A stretch of 64,000 nt of DNA from Burkholderiales bacterium PBB2 (GTDB lineage: Bacteria > Pseudomonadota > Gammaproteobacteria > Burkholderiales > Burkholderiaceae_C), in contig NKIM01000005.1 in the NCBI GenBank assembly GCA_002255955.1, forward strand, positions 1-64,000, written 5' to 3'. Position numbers and translations under genes: made by a program. The notes below the pieces were generated by a model, which had not been told where the DNA came from, searched no databases, and worked only from the letters and a program-made list of their open reading frames with translations. Positions 28,511 to 37,066 of this stretch are shown here, piece after piece. Each line of letters begins with the position of its first letter. The first letter of the stretch is position 1.

Positions 28511-29839
28511 ATGCGCAAGCATTCCCTGATCGCCCTGTTCGCAGGGCTGGCCCTGTCGGTGGCGGCGCAAGCCGCCGACCGCTGGCAGGTGCCTGTTGCC
28601 AGCAAGAAGCTGGCCAATGGCCTGACCGTGCTGGTCTCGCCCGACCACAGCTCCCGCTTCGCTCACCTGTTCGAACACCTGATGTTCCAGGGCACACCGA
28701 ACGCGCCCAAGGGCGTGTTCGACAAGGTGATCACCGGCGGCGGCGGCAACAACAACGGCTCCACCCGCCCCGACTTCACCAACTACATCGAAACCGCCCC
28801 GGTTTCGGCCCTGGAATCCATCCTCTGGCTGGAAGCCGACCGCATGAAGACCCTGGACTTCAATGCCGCGACGCTGAAGAACCAGCAGGACGTGGTCAAG
28901 GAAGAGATCCGCGTCAATGTGCAGAACCAGCCTTACGGCGGCTTCATGTGGATCGACATCGGCGGCCTGGCCTTCGACAAGTGGGAAAACAACCACGACG
29001 GCTACGGCAGCTTCAAGGACCTGGAAAACGCCAGCCTCGACGACGTGCGCGCCTTCCACCGCGATTACTACGGCCCGAACAACGCCGTGCTGTCCATCGC
29101 CGGCGACATCACCCCGGCCAAGGCCTTCGCCCTGGCGGAAAAGTACTTCGCCGCCATCCCCAAGCGCGCGACGCCCGCGCCCAGTGACTTCCATGAAGGC
29201 CTGAACACCGCCGAGCGTCGCCTGGTGCAGAGCGACAAGCTGGCCCAGGTGCCGGCCGTGGCCGTGGCCTGGAAGCTGCCGCAGCGTGGCAGCAAGGACC
29301 CGCCGGCCTTCGCCGTGCTGGGCGAGCTGCTGGCCGGCGGCGACGCGTCGCGCTTCTACCAAAGCCTGGTCAAGGGCCGAGAGCTGGCGCTCAACCTCGA
29401 CTCTCTCTACGGCCTGACCAGCGTCTGGGAATACGACGGCCCGAGCATCTACACCGTGTTCGCGCTCTACAAGCCCAACAGCAGCGCCGATGCCCTGCTG
29501 GCGGCCATGGATGAAGAGATCGCCAAGGTCGTCAAGGACGGCGTCGACGAGGCCACGCTCAAGCGCGTCAAGACCCGTCTGCTGGCCGATTGGTACAACG
29601 GCCTGGAGAGCTTCCTGAGCCGCGCCGACACCCTGGCCAAGCTGCAGACCCTGTGGGGCGATGCCCAGGTGGTCAACAAGATCCCCGGCTGGATCGAGGG
29701 CGTCAAGTCCGCCGACGTGCAACGCGCGGCCAAGACCTACCTGACCGTGGCCAACCGCTCGGTGATTGACCGCAAGCCGGCCGCCATGCTGGCCGCCCCG
29801 GCCGCTGCGGCCGATGCCGCCAGCAGCGCCAAGCCCTGA
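28511..29839 (+). CDS. Exported M16-family zinc peptidase, catalytic subunit (with short N-terminal deletion)
   Basis: 442 residues from the ATG at 28511 (GAGG upstream); a GTG at 28505 would add two residues. Signal peptide to AAQAAD. Zinc motif HLFEH at residues 52-56 and the downstream glutamate in VVKEEIR (about 130-131) are present, so the site looks complete. Odd: the family normally has about 20-25 residues between the first strand and the motif (a segment of the sort WYHVGSxxExPGRTGFAHL); here LTVLVSPDHSSRFAHLFEH joins directly, so one core strand of the first domain is missing. It pairs with the next gene as the catalytic member of an M16B heterodimer. Peptidase activity may be reduced. 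Confidence 0.85.
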   Translation: MRKHSLIALFAGLALSVAAQAADRWQVPVASKKLANGLTVLVSPDHSSRFAHLFEHLMFQGTPNAPKGVFDKVITGGGGNNNGSTRPDFTNYIETAPVSALESILWLEADRMKTLDFNAATLKNQQDVVKEEIRVNVQNQPYGGFMWIDIGGLAFDKWENNHDGYGSFKDLENASLDDVRAFHRDYYGPNNAVLSIAGDITPAKAFALAEKYFAAIPKRATPAPSDFHEGLNTAERRLVQSDKLAQVPAVAVAWKLPQRGSKDPPAFAVLGELLAGGDASRFYQSLVKGRELALNLDSLYGLTSVWEYDGPSIYTVFALYKPNSSADALLAAMDEEIAKVVKDGVDEATLKRVKTRLLADWYNGLESFLSRADTLAKLQTLWGDAQVVNKIPGWIEGVKSADVQRAAKTYLTVANRSVIDRKPAAMLAAPAAAADAASSAKP

Positions 29840-29865
29840 ATGCGAGACCGGAGCCCTTCATCATC

Positions 29866-31287
29866 ATGAAACAACTCAAGCTCACTCCCCTGATGCTCGC
29901 CGCCGTGCTGGCTGTCGCGCCCCTGGCTGCCAGCGCCGCCGAAGCCGTCAAGATGCCGGCCGACCTGCCCAAGTACGGCCAGGACAAGCCCATCCCCGTG
30001 CCCCACATCAGCAAGAAGACCCTGGCCAACGGCCTGGAGGTCTGGGTGCTGCCGCGCCAGGGCCTGCCCCGCGTGGACTTCGTGCTGGCCCTGCGCGGTG
30101 CCGGCTATGGCGCCGACGCTGCCGATGCCCCAGGCCGCGCCAAGCTGCTGGCCGGCCTGCTCAACGAAGGCACGGCCAAGCGCGACTCGCGCGCCATCGC
30201 CGAGGCCGCCCAGGGCATGGGCGGCGGTGTCGGTGCCGGCGCCTCGAACGACGGCATCACCCTCAATGCCTATGCGCTGAAATCACACGCCAGCGACATG
30301 CTGCGCCTGCTGGCCGAAGTGGCTCGCCAGCCCTCCTTCCCCGAGGGCGAAGTGGCCCTGGCCAAGGCCAATGCCCTGCAAGCCCTGAAAGTGGCGAGCG
30401 CCCAGCCCGGCTTCCGCGCAGAGAAGGCGCTGAGCCAGGCCATCTATGGCGAGCACCCCTACGGCCGCAGCCAGGAAACCGCCGAGAGCATCAACGCGGC
30501 CACGGCCGAAGCCCTGCGTGCCGAGCATGCGCGACGCTTCCGCCCCGATCGTGCCCTGCTGGTCATCACCGGCCAGATCAGCGCGGCCGAGGCACTGAAG
30601 CAGGCCCAAGCGGCCTTTGGTGACTGGCAAGCCCAGGGCCCGGCGCCGGCCGAGATCGCCGCTGCGCCCACCAGCGCCGCGCCGCAACGCCTGCTGCTGG
30701 AGCGCCCGGGCAGCGTGCAGAGCACGGTCCGCCTGGGCCGCCCCGGCATCGCCGCCACCAGCGCCGAGCAGGTGCCGCTGCGCCTGACCAGCACCATCCT
30801 GGGCAGCGGTTTTTCCAGCCGCGTGAACCAGAACCTGCGTGAAGAAAAGGGCTACACCTACGGCGCCAGCGCCGGCGGCCGCTCCTTCCGCGTCGGCGGT
30901 GCCATCACCGGCGGCGCCGATGTGCGCAACGAGGTGACCGGCGCCTCGCTGCAGGAGTTCGTCAAGGAGTACCGCCGCATCGGCACCGATCTGGTGCCCG
31001 CGGACGAGATGGAAATGAGCAAGCGCTATGTGGCCGGCACCTACCTGCTGACCACCCAGCTGCAAGCCGCCGTGGCCCAGACCCTGGCCAACAACTGGCT
31101 GGTCGGCCTGCCGGCCGAGTACCTGGGCCAGTATGTGCCGCTGATCCAGAAGGTCACGGCCGAGCAGGTGCGCGAGATCGGCAAGAAGTACTTCTCGCCC
31201 GAAACGCAAAGCCTGATCGTGGTCGGCGACCCGAACGCGGTGACCGAGCAGCTGAAGGAATTCGGCGAGTTCCGCGTCAGCAAGTAA
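29866..31287 (+). CDS. Exported M16-family protein, non-catalytic partner
   Basis: 473 residues with signal peptide (MLAAVLAVAPLAASA). Two M16 domains: first with NGLEVWVLPRQGLPRVDFVLALRGAG, second with LGSGFSSRVNQNLREEKGYTYGASAGGRSFR, the usual RxxEGxxY-like (LREEKGYTYG) substrate-cleft motif. At the zinc site it reads AKLLAGLLNEGT in place of HFLEHMLFKGT, so HxxEH is missing. It is therefore the substrate-binding subunit to the upstream catalytic protein, 26 bp away. This pairing is well known for M16B peptidases. Confidence 0.9.
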   Translation: MKQLKLTPLMLAAVLAVAPLAASAAEAVKMPADLPKYGQDKPIPVPHISKKTLANGLEVWVLPRQGLPRVDFVLALRGAGYGADAADAPGRAKLLAGLLNEGTAKRDSRAIAEAAQGMGGGVGAGASNDGITLNAYALKSHASDMLRLLAEVARQPSFPEGEVALAKANALQALKVASAQPGFRAEKALSQAIYGEHPYGRSQETAESINAATAEALRAEHARRFRPDRALLVITGQISAAEALKQAQAAFGDWQAQGPAPAEIAAAPTSAAPQRLLLERPGSVQSTVRLGRPGIAATSAEQVPLRLTSTILGSGFSSRVNQNLREEKGYTYGASAGGRSFRVGGAITGGADVRNEVTGASLQEFVKEYRRIGTDLVPADEMEMSKRYVAGTYLLTTQLQAAVAQTLANNWLVGLPAEYLGQYVPLIQKVTAEQVREIGKKYFSPETQSLIVVGDPNAVTEQLKEFGEFRVSK

Positions 31288-31326
31288 GCAGGCCGCCCGG
31301 CAAACTGCCGGCCCCTCGCCTCACCC

Positions 31327-31357
31327 AGGGCATGGCCGCCGAGGCCATGCCCTTTTT
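31327..31357 (+). terminator. Rho-independent terminator after the S9-M16-M16 gene group
   Basis: Perfect inverted repeat GGGCATGGCC / GGCCATGCCC with a 5-base loop, followed by TTTTT. It lies 40 bp beyond the second M16 stop. Confidence 0.88.
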
Positions 31358-31385
31358 CTTTGGATCCGGCACTGGGTGATGCCCT

Positions 31386-31925
31386 TCAGGGCCCGGCCGC
31401 TGCCGGCGCTGAAGCGGCTGGGGCCGCGGCGCCTGCATCCGGCCGCCAGCCTGCGGCCCGCACAGCGGCGCGGTGCATGGCCTCGGCGCGCTGGCGGGCA
31501 GGGGCTTCAGCGCCGGGTCGGAACTGGTCGGCCTGGGCCTGTCGGCTGAGGGCCCAGTCGGCCGCCGAGTAGCGGGCGCTGCCCTGGCGGCACTGGCGGG
31601 CGCGGCCGATCTCGTCCTTCAGAAAGCGCTGCTCGGCCGGGCCCAGGCTGCTGGCCGTGGCGCGGGTTTCCATGGCGGTGATCTCGATGTCATCCGGGCA
31701 GACATTGCCGGCCAGGCGCGAGGCGGCGGCGCCCGATGCCGCCCGCTCGGCCGCCACCACATTGGGCTGCAGCGCGCGCGGCGACAAGGTGTCGCCCTGG
31801 GCCGGGCAGGGGCGGTCGGAGTAGCGGACCTGGCCGTCCTGCTGGCATTTCCAGATCTCGCCCGCCTGAGAAGCTGCAGCCAGAACAGTCAGAAACAGGG
31901 CCAGGCCGCGCATCGTCTGCTTCAT
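31386..31925 (-). CDS. DUF4124-domain exported protein
   Basis: 179 residues. Signal peptide MKQTMRGLALFLTVLAAASQAG, then the DUF4124 signature EIWKCQQDGQVRYSDRPCP (Trp-Lys-Cys, DG, YSDRPC). After it comes a helical region with a second cysteine pair (NVCPDDIEIT and RARQCRQ) and an Ala/Pro-rich tail. The start overlaps the MerR gene stop by ATGA on the same strand, so the two are translationally coupled. Function unknown; periplasmic location inferred. Confidence 0.75.
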   Translation of the reverse strand: MKQTMRGLALFLTVLAAASQAGEIWKCQQDGQVRYSDRPCPAQGDTLSPRALQPNVVAAERAASGAAASRLAGNVCPDDIEITAMETRATASSLGPAEQRFLKDEIGRARQCRQGSARYSAADWALSRQAQADQFRPGAEAPARQRAEAMHRAAVRAAGWRPDAGAAAPAASAPAAAGP

Positions 31926-32380
31926 GGCTTCAGCACCTCGTGGCAGGCGCAGGCCTCGCCGTGGGCGGCGGCCACCAGCTCCTGCAGCACGCCACAGGCC
32001 TGGCTGCCGGCGGCATGGGGGTGCAGGTGGTGGCGACCATCGCAGCGCGCCTTCAGGGCCACCAGCTGCTGCTCCAGCGCCAGCATGGAAGCCAGGCGCG
32101 CGCGCACCCGTGCCAGCTGCGCCTCGACCAGGCCGTCGCCCTGGGCCAGCTGTTCGGCATCTTCGGTGTCCAGGCTGGCCAGCAGCTGGGCCACATCGGC
32201 CAGGGACATGTCCAGCGCCCGGCAGTGGCGGATGAAGGCCAGGCGCTCCAGATGCGCATGGGCGTAGTCGCGGTAGCCGTTGTCGCTGCGCGCCGGGCCG
32301 GGCAGCAGACCGCTTTTTTCGTAGAAGCGGATGGTTTCGATGTCCACGCCGGTGGCCTTGCTGAGTTCGCCGATGCGCAT
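31922..32380 (-). CDS. MerR-family regulator, CadR/PbrR-like
   Basis: 152 residues from the ATG at 32380; a longer frame has no family similarity. The N-terminal winged HTH is strong (MRIGELSKATGVDIETIRFY, GYRDYAHAHLERLAFIRHCRALDMSLADVAQLL), followed by a dimerisation helix. The C-terminus holds C113, HHLHPH (117-122), C129 and CACH (144-147). CadR/PbrR normally also use a cysteine near residue 77-79, which is missing here (AEQLAQG), while His-rich and extra Cys positions are added. A metal sensor is likely, but the metal is uncertain. No metal exporter is adjacent. Confidence 0.8.
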   Translation of the reverse strand: MRIGELSKATGVDIETIRFYEKSGLLPGPARSDNGYRDYAHAHLERLAFIRHCRALDMSLADVAQLLASLDTEDAEQLAQGDGLVEAQLARVRARLASMLALEQQLVALKARCDGRHHLHPHAAGSQACGVLQELVAAAHGEACACHEVLKP

Positions 32381-32439
32381 TGGATCGCTGGCCCGTGATT
32401 CGGGCGGGTTCAAGCTGAAAGCCCCAGCATAGCGGCAAA

Positions 32440-32460
32440 TGTCTGGAGTCACTCCAGACA
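32440..32460. promoter_or_regulatory. Perfect palindrome, probable MerR-type operator
   Basis: 10-bp arms TGTCTGGAGT and ACTCCAGACA around a single central C, 60 bp upstream of the MerR gene start. MerR regulators bind such dyads between overlong-spaced -35 and -10 boxes. On the plus strand, ATGTCT (32439-32444) and CATATC (32465-32470) lie 20 bp apart, which fits a MerR-type promoter pointing to the POT gene; this assignment is tentative. Confidence 0.7.
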
Positions 32461-32665
32461 ATCGCATATCAACCCCTGCCAAAAGACACCCCCCGGGTCG
32501 TCGGCCCCTGGTGGGAACCCGAACAAGCCGGGCAACAGGCCGCGGCGACAATAGCGGCCGCAGCCGCCAGGAGCACCCTCCAGGCGGTTTGCCTTTTGTG
32601 GGCCCCTGAGGGACATGGGTCGGCACGAGGCACGTCATCCATCAAGACCAAGAACGGAGAGTCGT

Positions 32666-34201
32666 TTGAACACCAAAATTCAAACTGCGGGGCCCAACAC
32701 CATCCTCGGCCACCCCAACAGCCTGTTTGTCCTGTTCTTCACAGAAATGTGGGAACGCTTCTCCTACTACGGCATGCGCGCCCTGCTGGTGCTGTTCCTG
32801 GTCTCGGAAACGGCCAAGGGCGGCTGGGGTTGGAGCCGCGCTGACGCCACCTCGCTGTACGCCTGGTACACCATGCTGGTGTACTTCACCCCCATCCTGG
32901 GCGGCTACCTGGCCGACCGTTACCTGGGCACCCGCCGCGCCGTGGTGCTGGGCGGCTTCATCATCGCTGCCGGTCACGTCTCGCTGTTCTTCGAGACCAT
33001 TCCCTCCTTCTACCTGGGCCTGGGCCTGGTGATTGCGGGCACGGGCCTGTTCAAGCCGAACATCTCGGCCATCGTCGGCCAGCTCTACAACAAGGACAAC
33101 GAAGGCAGCCGCGACGGTGGCTACACCTTGTTCTACATGGGCGTGAACGCCGGCGCCTTCTTCGGCATCTCGCTGTGCGGCTACATCGGTGAAAAGGTGT
33201 CCTGGAACCTGGGCTTCGGTCTGGCCGGCGTGTTCATGATTCTGGGCGCCCTGCAGTTCTATTTCAGCCAGGCCATCTTTGGCGACATCGGCACCGCGCC
33301 GAGCAAGGAAAAGACCGCCGCCGCCAAGGAAGCCGATGACACGCCCGCCCATGTGGTGGCCGACCGTCTGAAGGCCATCTTCGTGTTCGCCTTCTTCACC
33401 ATCTTCTTCTGGTTCGCTTTCGAGCAAGCCGGCGGCTCCATGACCATCTTCGCGGCCGACTACACCGACCGCACCCTGGTCGGCACCAGCGGTCTGGTCT
33501 TCAAGGTGATCAATTCGCTGATGACGGTGATCCCCGCGGCCATCTTGACCTGGCTGCTGCTGCAGTTGCACCGTGCCACCGGCAAGACCCAGATGACGGG
33601 CAATCTGCTGCTGGTGCTGGCCTTCGCCGTGATCTGGGGCCTGGTGATCTGGATGCTGGGCCGCGAGTTCGCGATGTCGCAATCCGAAGTGCCGGCCACC
33701 TGGTTCGGCGTGCTGAACTCCTTCTTCCTGGTGATCCTGGCGCCCGCGTTCTCCAAGATGTGGGAAAAGCACTGGAACCCGAGCGGCCCGGTCAAGTTCG
33801 GCGTCGGTCTGGTGCTGTTGGGTTCGGGCTTTGCTGCCCTGGCGTTCGGCGCGGCCGGCATCCCCTCGGGCGCCAAGACAGCCCAAGTCAGCATGCTCTT
33901 CCTGTGCCTGGCCTACTTGCTGCACACCATGGGTGAGCTGTGCGTGTCGCCGGTGGGCCTGTCCTACATCTCCAAGCTGGCCCCCGCGCGCCTGCTGGGC
34001 CTGATGTTCGGCGTCTGGTTCCTGAACTCGGCCATCGCCAACTTCATCGGCGGCAAGACCGGTGCCTACATCGACTACATCTCCGCGACCTACTCGATGT
34101 CCACCTTCTTCCTGATTTTCACCGTGATCCCAGCTGCGGCCGGCCTGGTGCTGATGGCCCTGGCGCCCTGGATGAAGAAGAAGATGCACGGCGTGCACTG
34201 A
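32666..34201 (+). CDS. POT/PTR-family proton-dependent oligopeptide transporter
   Basis: Inner membrane MFS transporter importing di-/tripeptides with protons. 511 residues from a TTG at 32666, chosen because GGAGA lies five bases upstream and because the 17 extra residues of the ATG-initiated frame (32615) are unlike the family. Motifs: SLFVLFFTEMWERFSYYGMRALLVLFL (ExxERFxYYG), GGYLADRYLGTRRAVVLGG, and LFYMGVNAGAFFG. The C-terminal half has a family-typical MGELCVSPVGLSYISKLAP. Divergent from the MerR gene and ends in a strong terminator. Peptide uptake would fit the several exported peptidases upstream. Confidence 0.95.
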   Translation: MNTKIQTAGPNTILGHPNSLFVLFFTEMWERFSYYGMRALLVLFLVSETAKGGWGWSRADATSLYAWYTMLVYFTPILGGYLADRYLGTRRAVVLGGFIIAAGHVSLFFETIPSFYLGLGLVIAGTGLFKPNISAIVGQLYNKDNEGSRDGGYTLFYMGVNAGAFFGISLCGYIGEKVSWNLGFGLAGVFMILGALQFYFSQAIFGDIGTAPSKEKTAAAKEADDTPAHVVADRLKAIFVFAFFTIFFWFAFEQAGGSMTIFAADYTDRTLVGTSGLVFKVINSLMTVIPAAILTWLLLQLHRATGKTQMTGNLLLVLAFAVIWGLVIWMLGREFAMSQSEVPATWFGVLNSFFLVILAPAFSKMWEKHWNPSGPVKFGVGLVLLGSGFAALAFGAAGIPSGAKTAQVSMLFLCLAYLLHTMGELCVSPVGLSYISKLAPARLLGLMFGVWFLNSAIANFIGGKTGAYIDYISATYSMSTFFLIFTVIPAAAGLVLMALAPWMKKKMHGVH

Positions 34202-34237
34202 GCCCGCCCCTCGACGGCGTCCGGTTTCGGCCGGCTC

Positions 34238-34260
34238 AAGGCCCCGCATTGCGGGGCCTT
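34238..34260 (+). terminator. Rho-independent terminator of the POT transporter gene
   Basis: Perfect inverted repeat AAGGCCCCGC / GCGGGGCCTT with loop ATT, followed by TTTTCTTT. It lies 37 bp after the POT stop codon. Confidence 0.9.
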
Positions 34261-34422
34261 TTTCTTTGGTTTTTCAAGAACTTGTGACCTCGATGCGTGA
34301 ATCTTTCACATCAGCACGGATCACCATTCACCGTCTGCAAGCCCGCACTCTGCCTAAGCTGGAAGCCCGGCGTGTGGTGGCCCCTCCGAGCCCTGCGCAC
34401 GCAGCAAAGCCAGGAGATTGGC

Positions 34423-35118
34423 ATGTGGTCGACCGACACCTCTTCATCGCCCAGCGTCAGCACCACGGTCGCCTCTGCGGTCGCGCCGGTACGCTCTCAC
34501 ACCACCGAACGCCGCCAGGCCGAATCGCTGAGCAGCCATTGGCTGAGCTTGGTGCTGGAAGAGCTGGACTACGGCGTGGTGCTGCTCAACGCCTCCGGCC
34601 GCGTGCTGCATTGCAATCTGGCCGCGCGCCGCGGCCTCGATGAGGAACACCCGCTGATGCTCAGCGGCAACCAGCTGCGTTGCCGCGATGCCAAGGACAG
34701 CACGCCCTTCAACGACGCCCTGCTGGCGGCGGAAAACGAAGGCCGGCGCTGCCTGCTGCGCCTGGGCGAGGGCGAACTGAGCAGCAATGTGGTGGTGGTA
34801 CCGCTGAACCGCAACGTCACGCAAGCCGCCGTGCTGCTGGTGCTGGAGCGGCGCCAGCTCTGCGGCGAGCTGGCCACGCAGTGGTTCGCCCTGCGCTACG
34901 GCCTGACGCCCACGGAGACCGAGGTGCTGAAAGCCCTGAGCCAGGGCGCACGCCCCGGCTCGGTGGCCGAACGCCAGGGTGTGGCCATCTCCACCGTGCG
35001 CACCCAGATCCAGAGCATCCGCGCCAAATCGGGCGCCGACAGCATTGGCGAGCTGCTGCGCCAACTGGCGGTGCTGCCGCCCCTGGTGTCGGCCCTGCGC
35101 ATGGACAAGATCAACTGA
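34423..35118 (+). CDS. LuxR-type HTH transcriptional regulator with PAS-like N-terminus
   Basis: 231 residues. The ATG at 34423 has AGGAGA nine bases upstream, so it was preferred over the opening at 34297. N-terminal residues ~35-140 look PAS-like (LVLEELDYGVVLLNASGRVLHCNLAARRGL), with a stretch LVLERRQLCGELA. The C-terminal HTH is GLTPTETEVLKALSQGARPGSVAERQGVAISTVRTQIQSIRAKSG, the LuxR/GerE fold. No receiver domain. The signal and target genes are unknown. Confidence 0.85.
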   Translation: MWSTDTSSSPSVSTTVASAVAPVRSHTTERRQAESLSSHWLSLVLEELDYGVVLLNASGRVLHCNLAARRGLDEEHPLMLSGNQLRCRDAKDSTPFNDALLAAENEGRRCLLRLGEGELSSNVVVVPLNRNVTQAAVLLVLERRQLCGELATQWFALRYGLTPTETEVLKALSQGARPGSVAERQGVAISTVRTQIQSIRAKSGADSIGELLRQLAVLPPLVSALRMDKIN

Positions 35119-35297
35119 GGCGTTCGATCAATCACGCGCGAAGCGCCGGCGCCCGCAGCAAGTGCCCGGCACGACCGGGAAAAATCTCAGTGGTGCAAGC
35201 CCCTAAAAGGGCGTCGCTCGCGCGCCACTGTTCTGGGCAGCGTCTCTCGTAACATCCGGCCTTGCTGGCGGCCTGAACCGCCGCCCCACGAGCCCGC

Positions 35298-35939
35298 ATG
35301 GACAGCATCGACACGCCCACCCTTGAATCGGTCACCGCCGACCTTCCGCCCAGCCTTCGCCTGCTGGCCGCCCGTGGCATGGCACGCAGCTACCGGCGCG
35401 GCACCGTGCTGATCGAGGAAGGCTCACAAGGCGACAGCCTCTACCTCATCCTCAGCGGCAGCCTGCGCGCCTACGGCTGCGATGCGCGCGGCCGCGAGGT
35501 CACCTACGGCATCTACGGCCCCGGCGAGTACGTGGGCGAAATGAGTTTGGACGGCGGCCCGCGCTCGGCCAGCGTCATCACCGAGCAGGCCTCGCGCTGC
35601 GTGCTGCTGACCCGCGCCAGCCTGCAAGCCCATATCGCCGAGCACCCCGAGTTCGCCTTCGAGCTGCTGACCAAGGTGATCCGGCGCGCCCGCGCCGCCA
35701 CGCTGTCGACCAAGCAGCTGGCGCTCAACGATGTCTACGGCCGGCTCAAGGCCTTGCTGGAAACCACCACCGCCACCAGCGACGAGATCCTGCTGACCCA
35801 CCAGGCCATGGCCCAACGCCTGGGCTGCTCGCGCGAGATGGTGTCCAAGCTGGTCAAGGACCTGGAACTGGGCGGTTATCTCGAACGCGTGGCCAACGGC
35901 CGCTACCGCCGCCTCAAGGCCCTGCCCGCGCGCTGGTAA
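35298..35939 (+). CDS. Crp/Fnr-family transcriptional regulator
   Basis: 213 residues: N-terminal cyclic-nucleotide-binding-type beta barrel (GTVLIEEGSQGDSLYLILSGSLRAY, GPGEYVGEMSLDGGPRSASVITEQ) and C-terminal winged HTH (LTHQAMAQRLGCSREMVSKLVKDLELGGYL). Residues PRSASV sit where Crp has its phosphate-cassette RSA, so cAMP or a related ligand is possible. It lacks the FNR iron-sulfur cysteines. Standalone gene; convergent with the M48 protease. Confidence 0.9.
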   Translation: MDSIDTPTLESVTADLPPSLRLLAARGMARSYRRGTVLIEEGSQGDSLYLILSGSLRAYGCDARGREVTYGIYGPGEYVGEMSLDGGPRSASVITEQASRCVLLTRASLQAHIAEHPEFAFELLTKVIRRARAATLSTKQLALNDVYGRLKALLETTTATSDEILLTHQAMAQRLGCSREMVSKLVKDLELGGYLERVANGRYRRLKALPARW

Positions 35940-35957
35940 GCCGCCGCGAGCGCTGCC

Positions 35958-36944
35958 TCAAGAGGCCGGGCGCGTTTGCAGCGGCGGGGCCACCTCAAAG
36001 CGCTGCGTGGGCTTGTCAGCCCGGGCATACAAACCTTCGACCTTGGGCAGATTGGCCTGAATGTCGCGGATGCGGGTCGGGCCAGCCGGGTGGGTGGACA
36101 GCCATTGCGGCGGTGCGCCCTTGGAAACCTTGCCCATCTTTTCCCACAGGCTGATGCCGGCGCTCGGGTCGTAGCCGGCGCGGGCGGCCAGCTCCAAACC
36201 AACCAGATCGGCCTCGCTCTCGTCCTCGCGGCTGAAGGTCAGGGTCAGCAGCTGGCTGCCCATATTGAGCAAGGTGTCGCCGACATTGCCCAGGCCCAGC
36301 AGGCTGGACAAGACATTGGCACCGAGCCGCGTGGCGGCCGTCTTGGCCATGCGCTCGCGCGCATGCTCGCGCAAGGCATGGGCGACCTCGTGGCCCATGA
36401 TGGCCGCCACCTCGTCGTCCGAGAGCTTGAGCTTTTCCAGGATGCCGTAATAGAACGCGATCTTGCCGCCCGGCATGCAGAAGGCATTGAGCTGCGGGCT
36501 GACGATGGCATTGACCTCCCAGCGCCACTGCTTGGCGCGGGCGTTCCAGGGCTCGGACTGGGGAATGATGCGCTTGGCGATCTCGCGAAGGCGGATCAGC
36601 TGCGGATGGTTGTTGGGCAGCAAGGCGCGCTGGTTGGCCGCCTCGCGCATCATCTGCTGGTACTGCTGCGCACCGGCCTGCTCCACCTGCTCGGCCGGCA
36701 CCAGCTTGGTCAGCTTGCTGGGGCCGCCGACCTCCACGCCTTCACGCGCCCAGGCCGTGCCGCTCAGGGCTGGCGACAGCGCGGCAGCGCCCAGCAGGCC
36801 GGTGAACAGGCGGCGCGAGCCCTTCTCAGGCCGGCAGCGGCCGGTCGCGCAATCGGGGCAGCGGCCGAAGCCATAGGCCGGCGCGCTGGGCAGATGCGGA
36901 TCGGCCGCGGGATCGAAAAAACCAGGATCGGTGAGGTGGGACAT
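35958..36944 (-). CDS. M48-family zinc metalloprotease with N-terminal CxxC and Tat-like signal
   Basis: 328 residues from the ATG at 36944. Zinc motif HEVAHALREHARERMAK, with the third ligand in FSREDESEADLVGLELAARAGYDP, as in BepA/LoiP-type proteases. The N-terminus is odd: residues 28-40 contain RCPDCATGRCRP (C29, C32, C37), followed by GSRRLFTGLLGAAALSPALSGTAWA, which has the twin arginines and hydrophobic run of a Tat signal. Export to the periplasm and a role in envelope quality control are inferred. Divergent from the flavin reductase at 37067. Confidence 0.87.
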   Translation of the reverse strand: MSHLTDPGFFDPAADPHLPSAPAYGFGRCPDCATGRCRPEKGSRRLFTGLLGAAALSPALSGTAWAREGVEVGGPSKLTKLVPAEQVEQAGAQQYQQMMREAANQRALLPNNHPQLIRLREIAKRIIPQSEPWNARAKQWRWEVNAIVSPQLNAFCMPGGKIAFYYGILEKLKLSDDEVAAIMGHEVAHALREHARERMAKTAATRLGANVLSSLLGLGNVGDTLLNMGSQLLTLTFSREDESEADLVGLELAARAGYDPSAGISLWEKMGKVSKGAPPQWLSTHPAGPTRIRDIQANLPKVEGLYARADKPTQRFEVAPPLQTRPAS

Positions 36945-37066
36945 GGTGCTCAGGACAATGCGGCCAAAGTTGGCGAAAACAAGCAGGGCAGGCGCCATTC
37001 TGAGGCCGTCCGGCGACAAATGCCCCCGTGCAAGAAGGCACAAGCAGGGATGGCCGACAATGCCAC

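Noticed and set aside
35118-35297. A possible hairpin near CCCCTAAAAGGG between the LuxR-type and Crp-type genes as a terminator
   Set aside because: The stem is very short (about 4 bp) with no following T-tract, so it does not qualify as a terminator.
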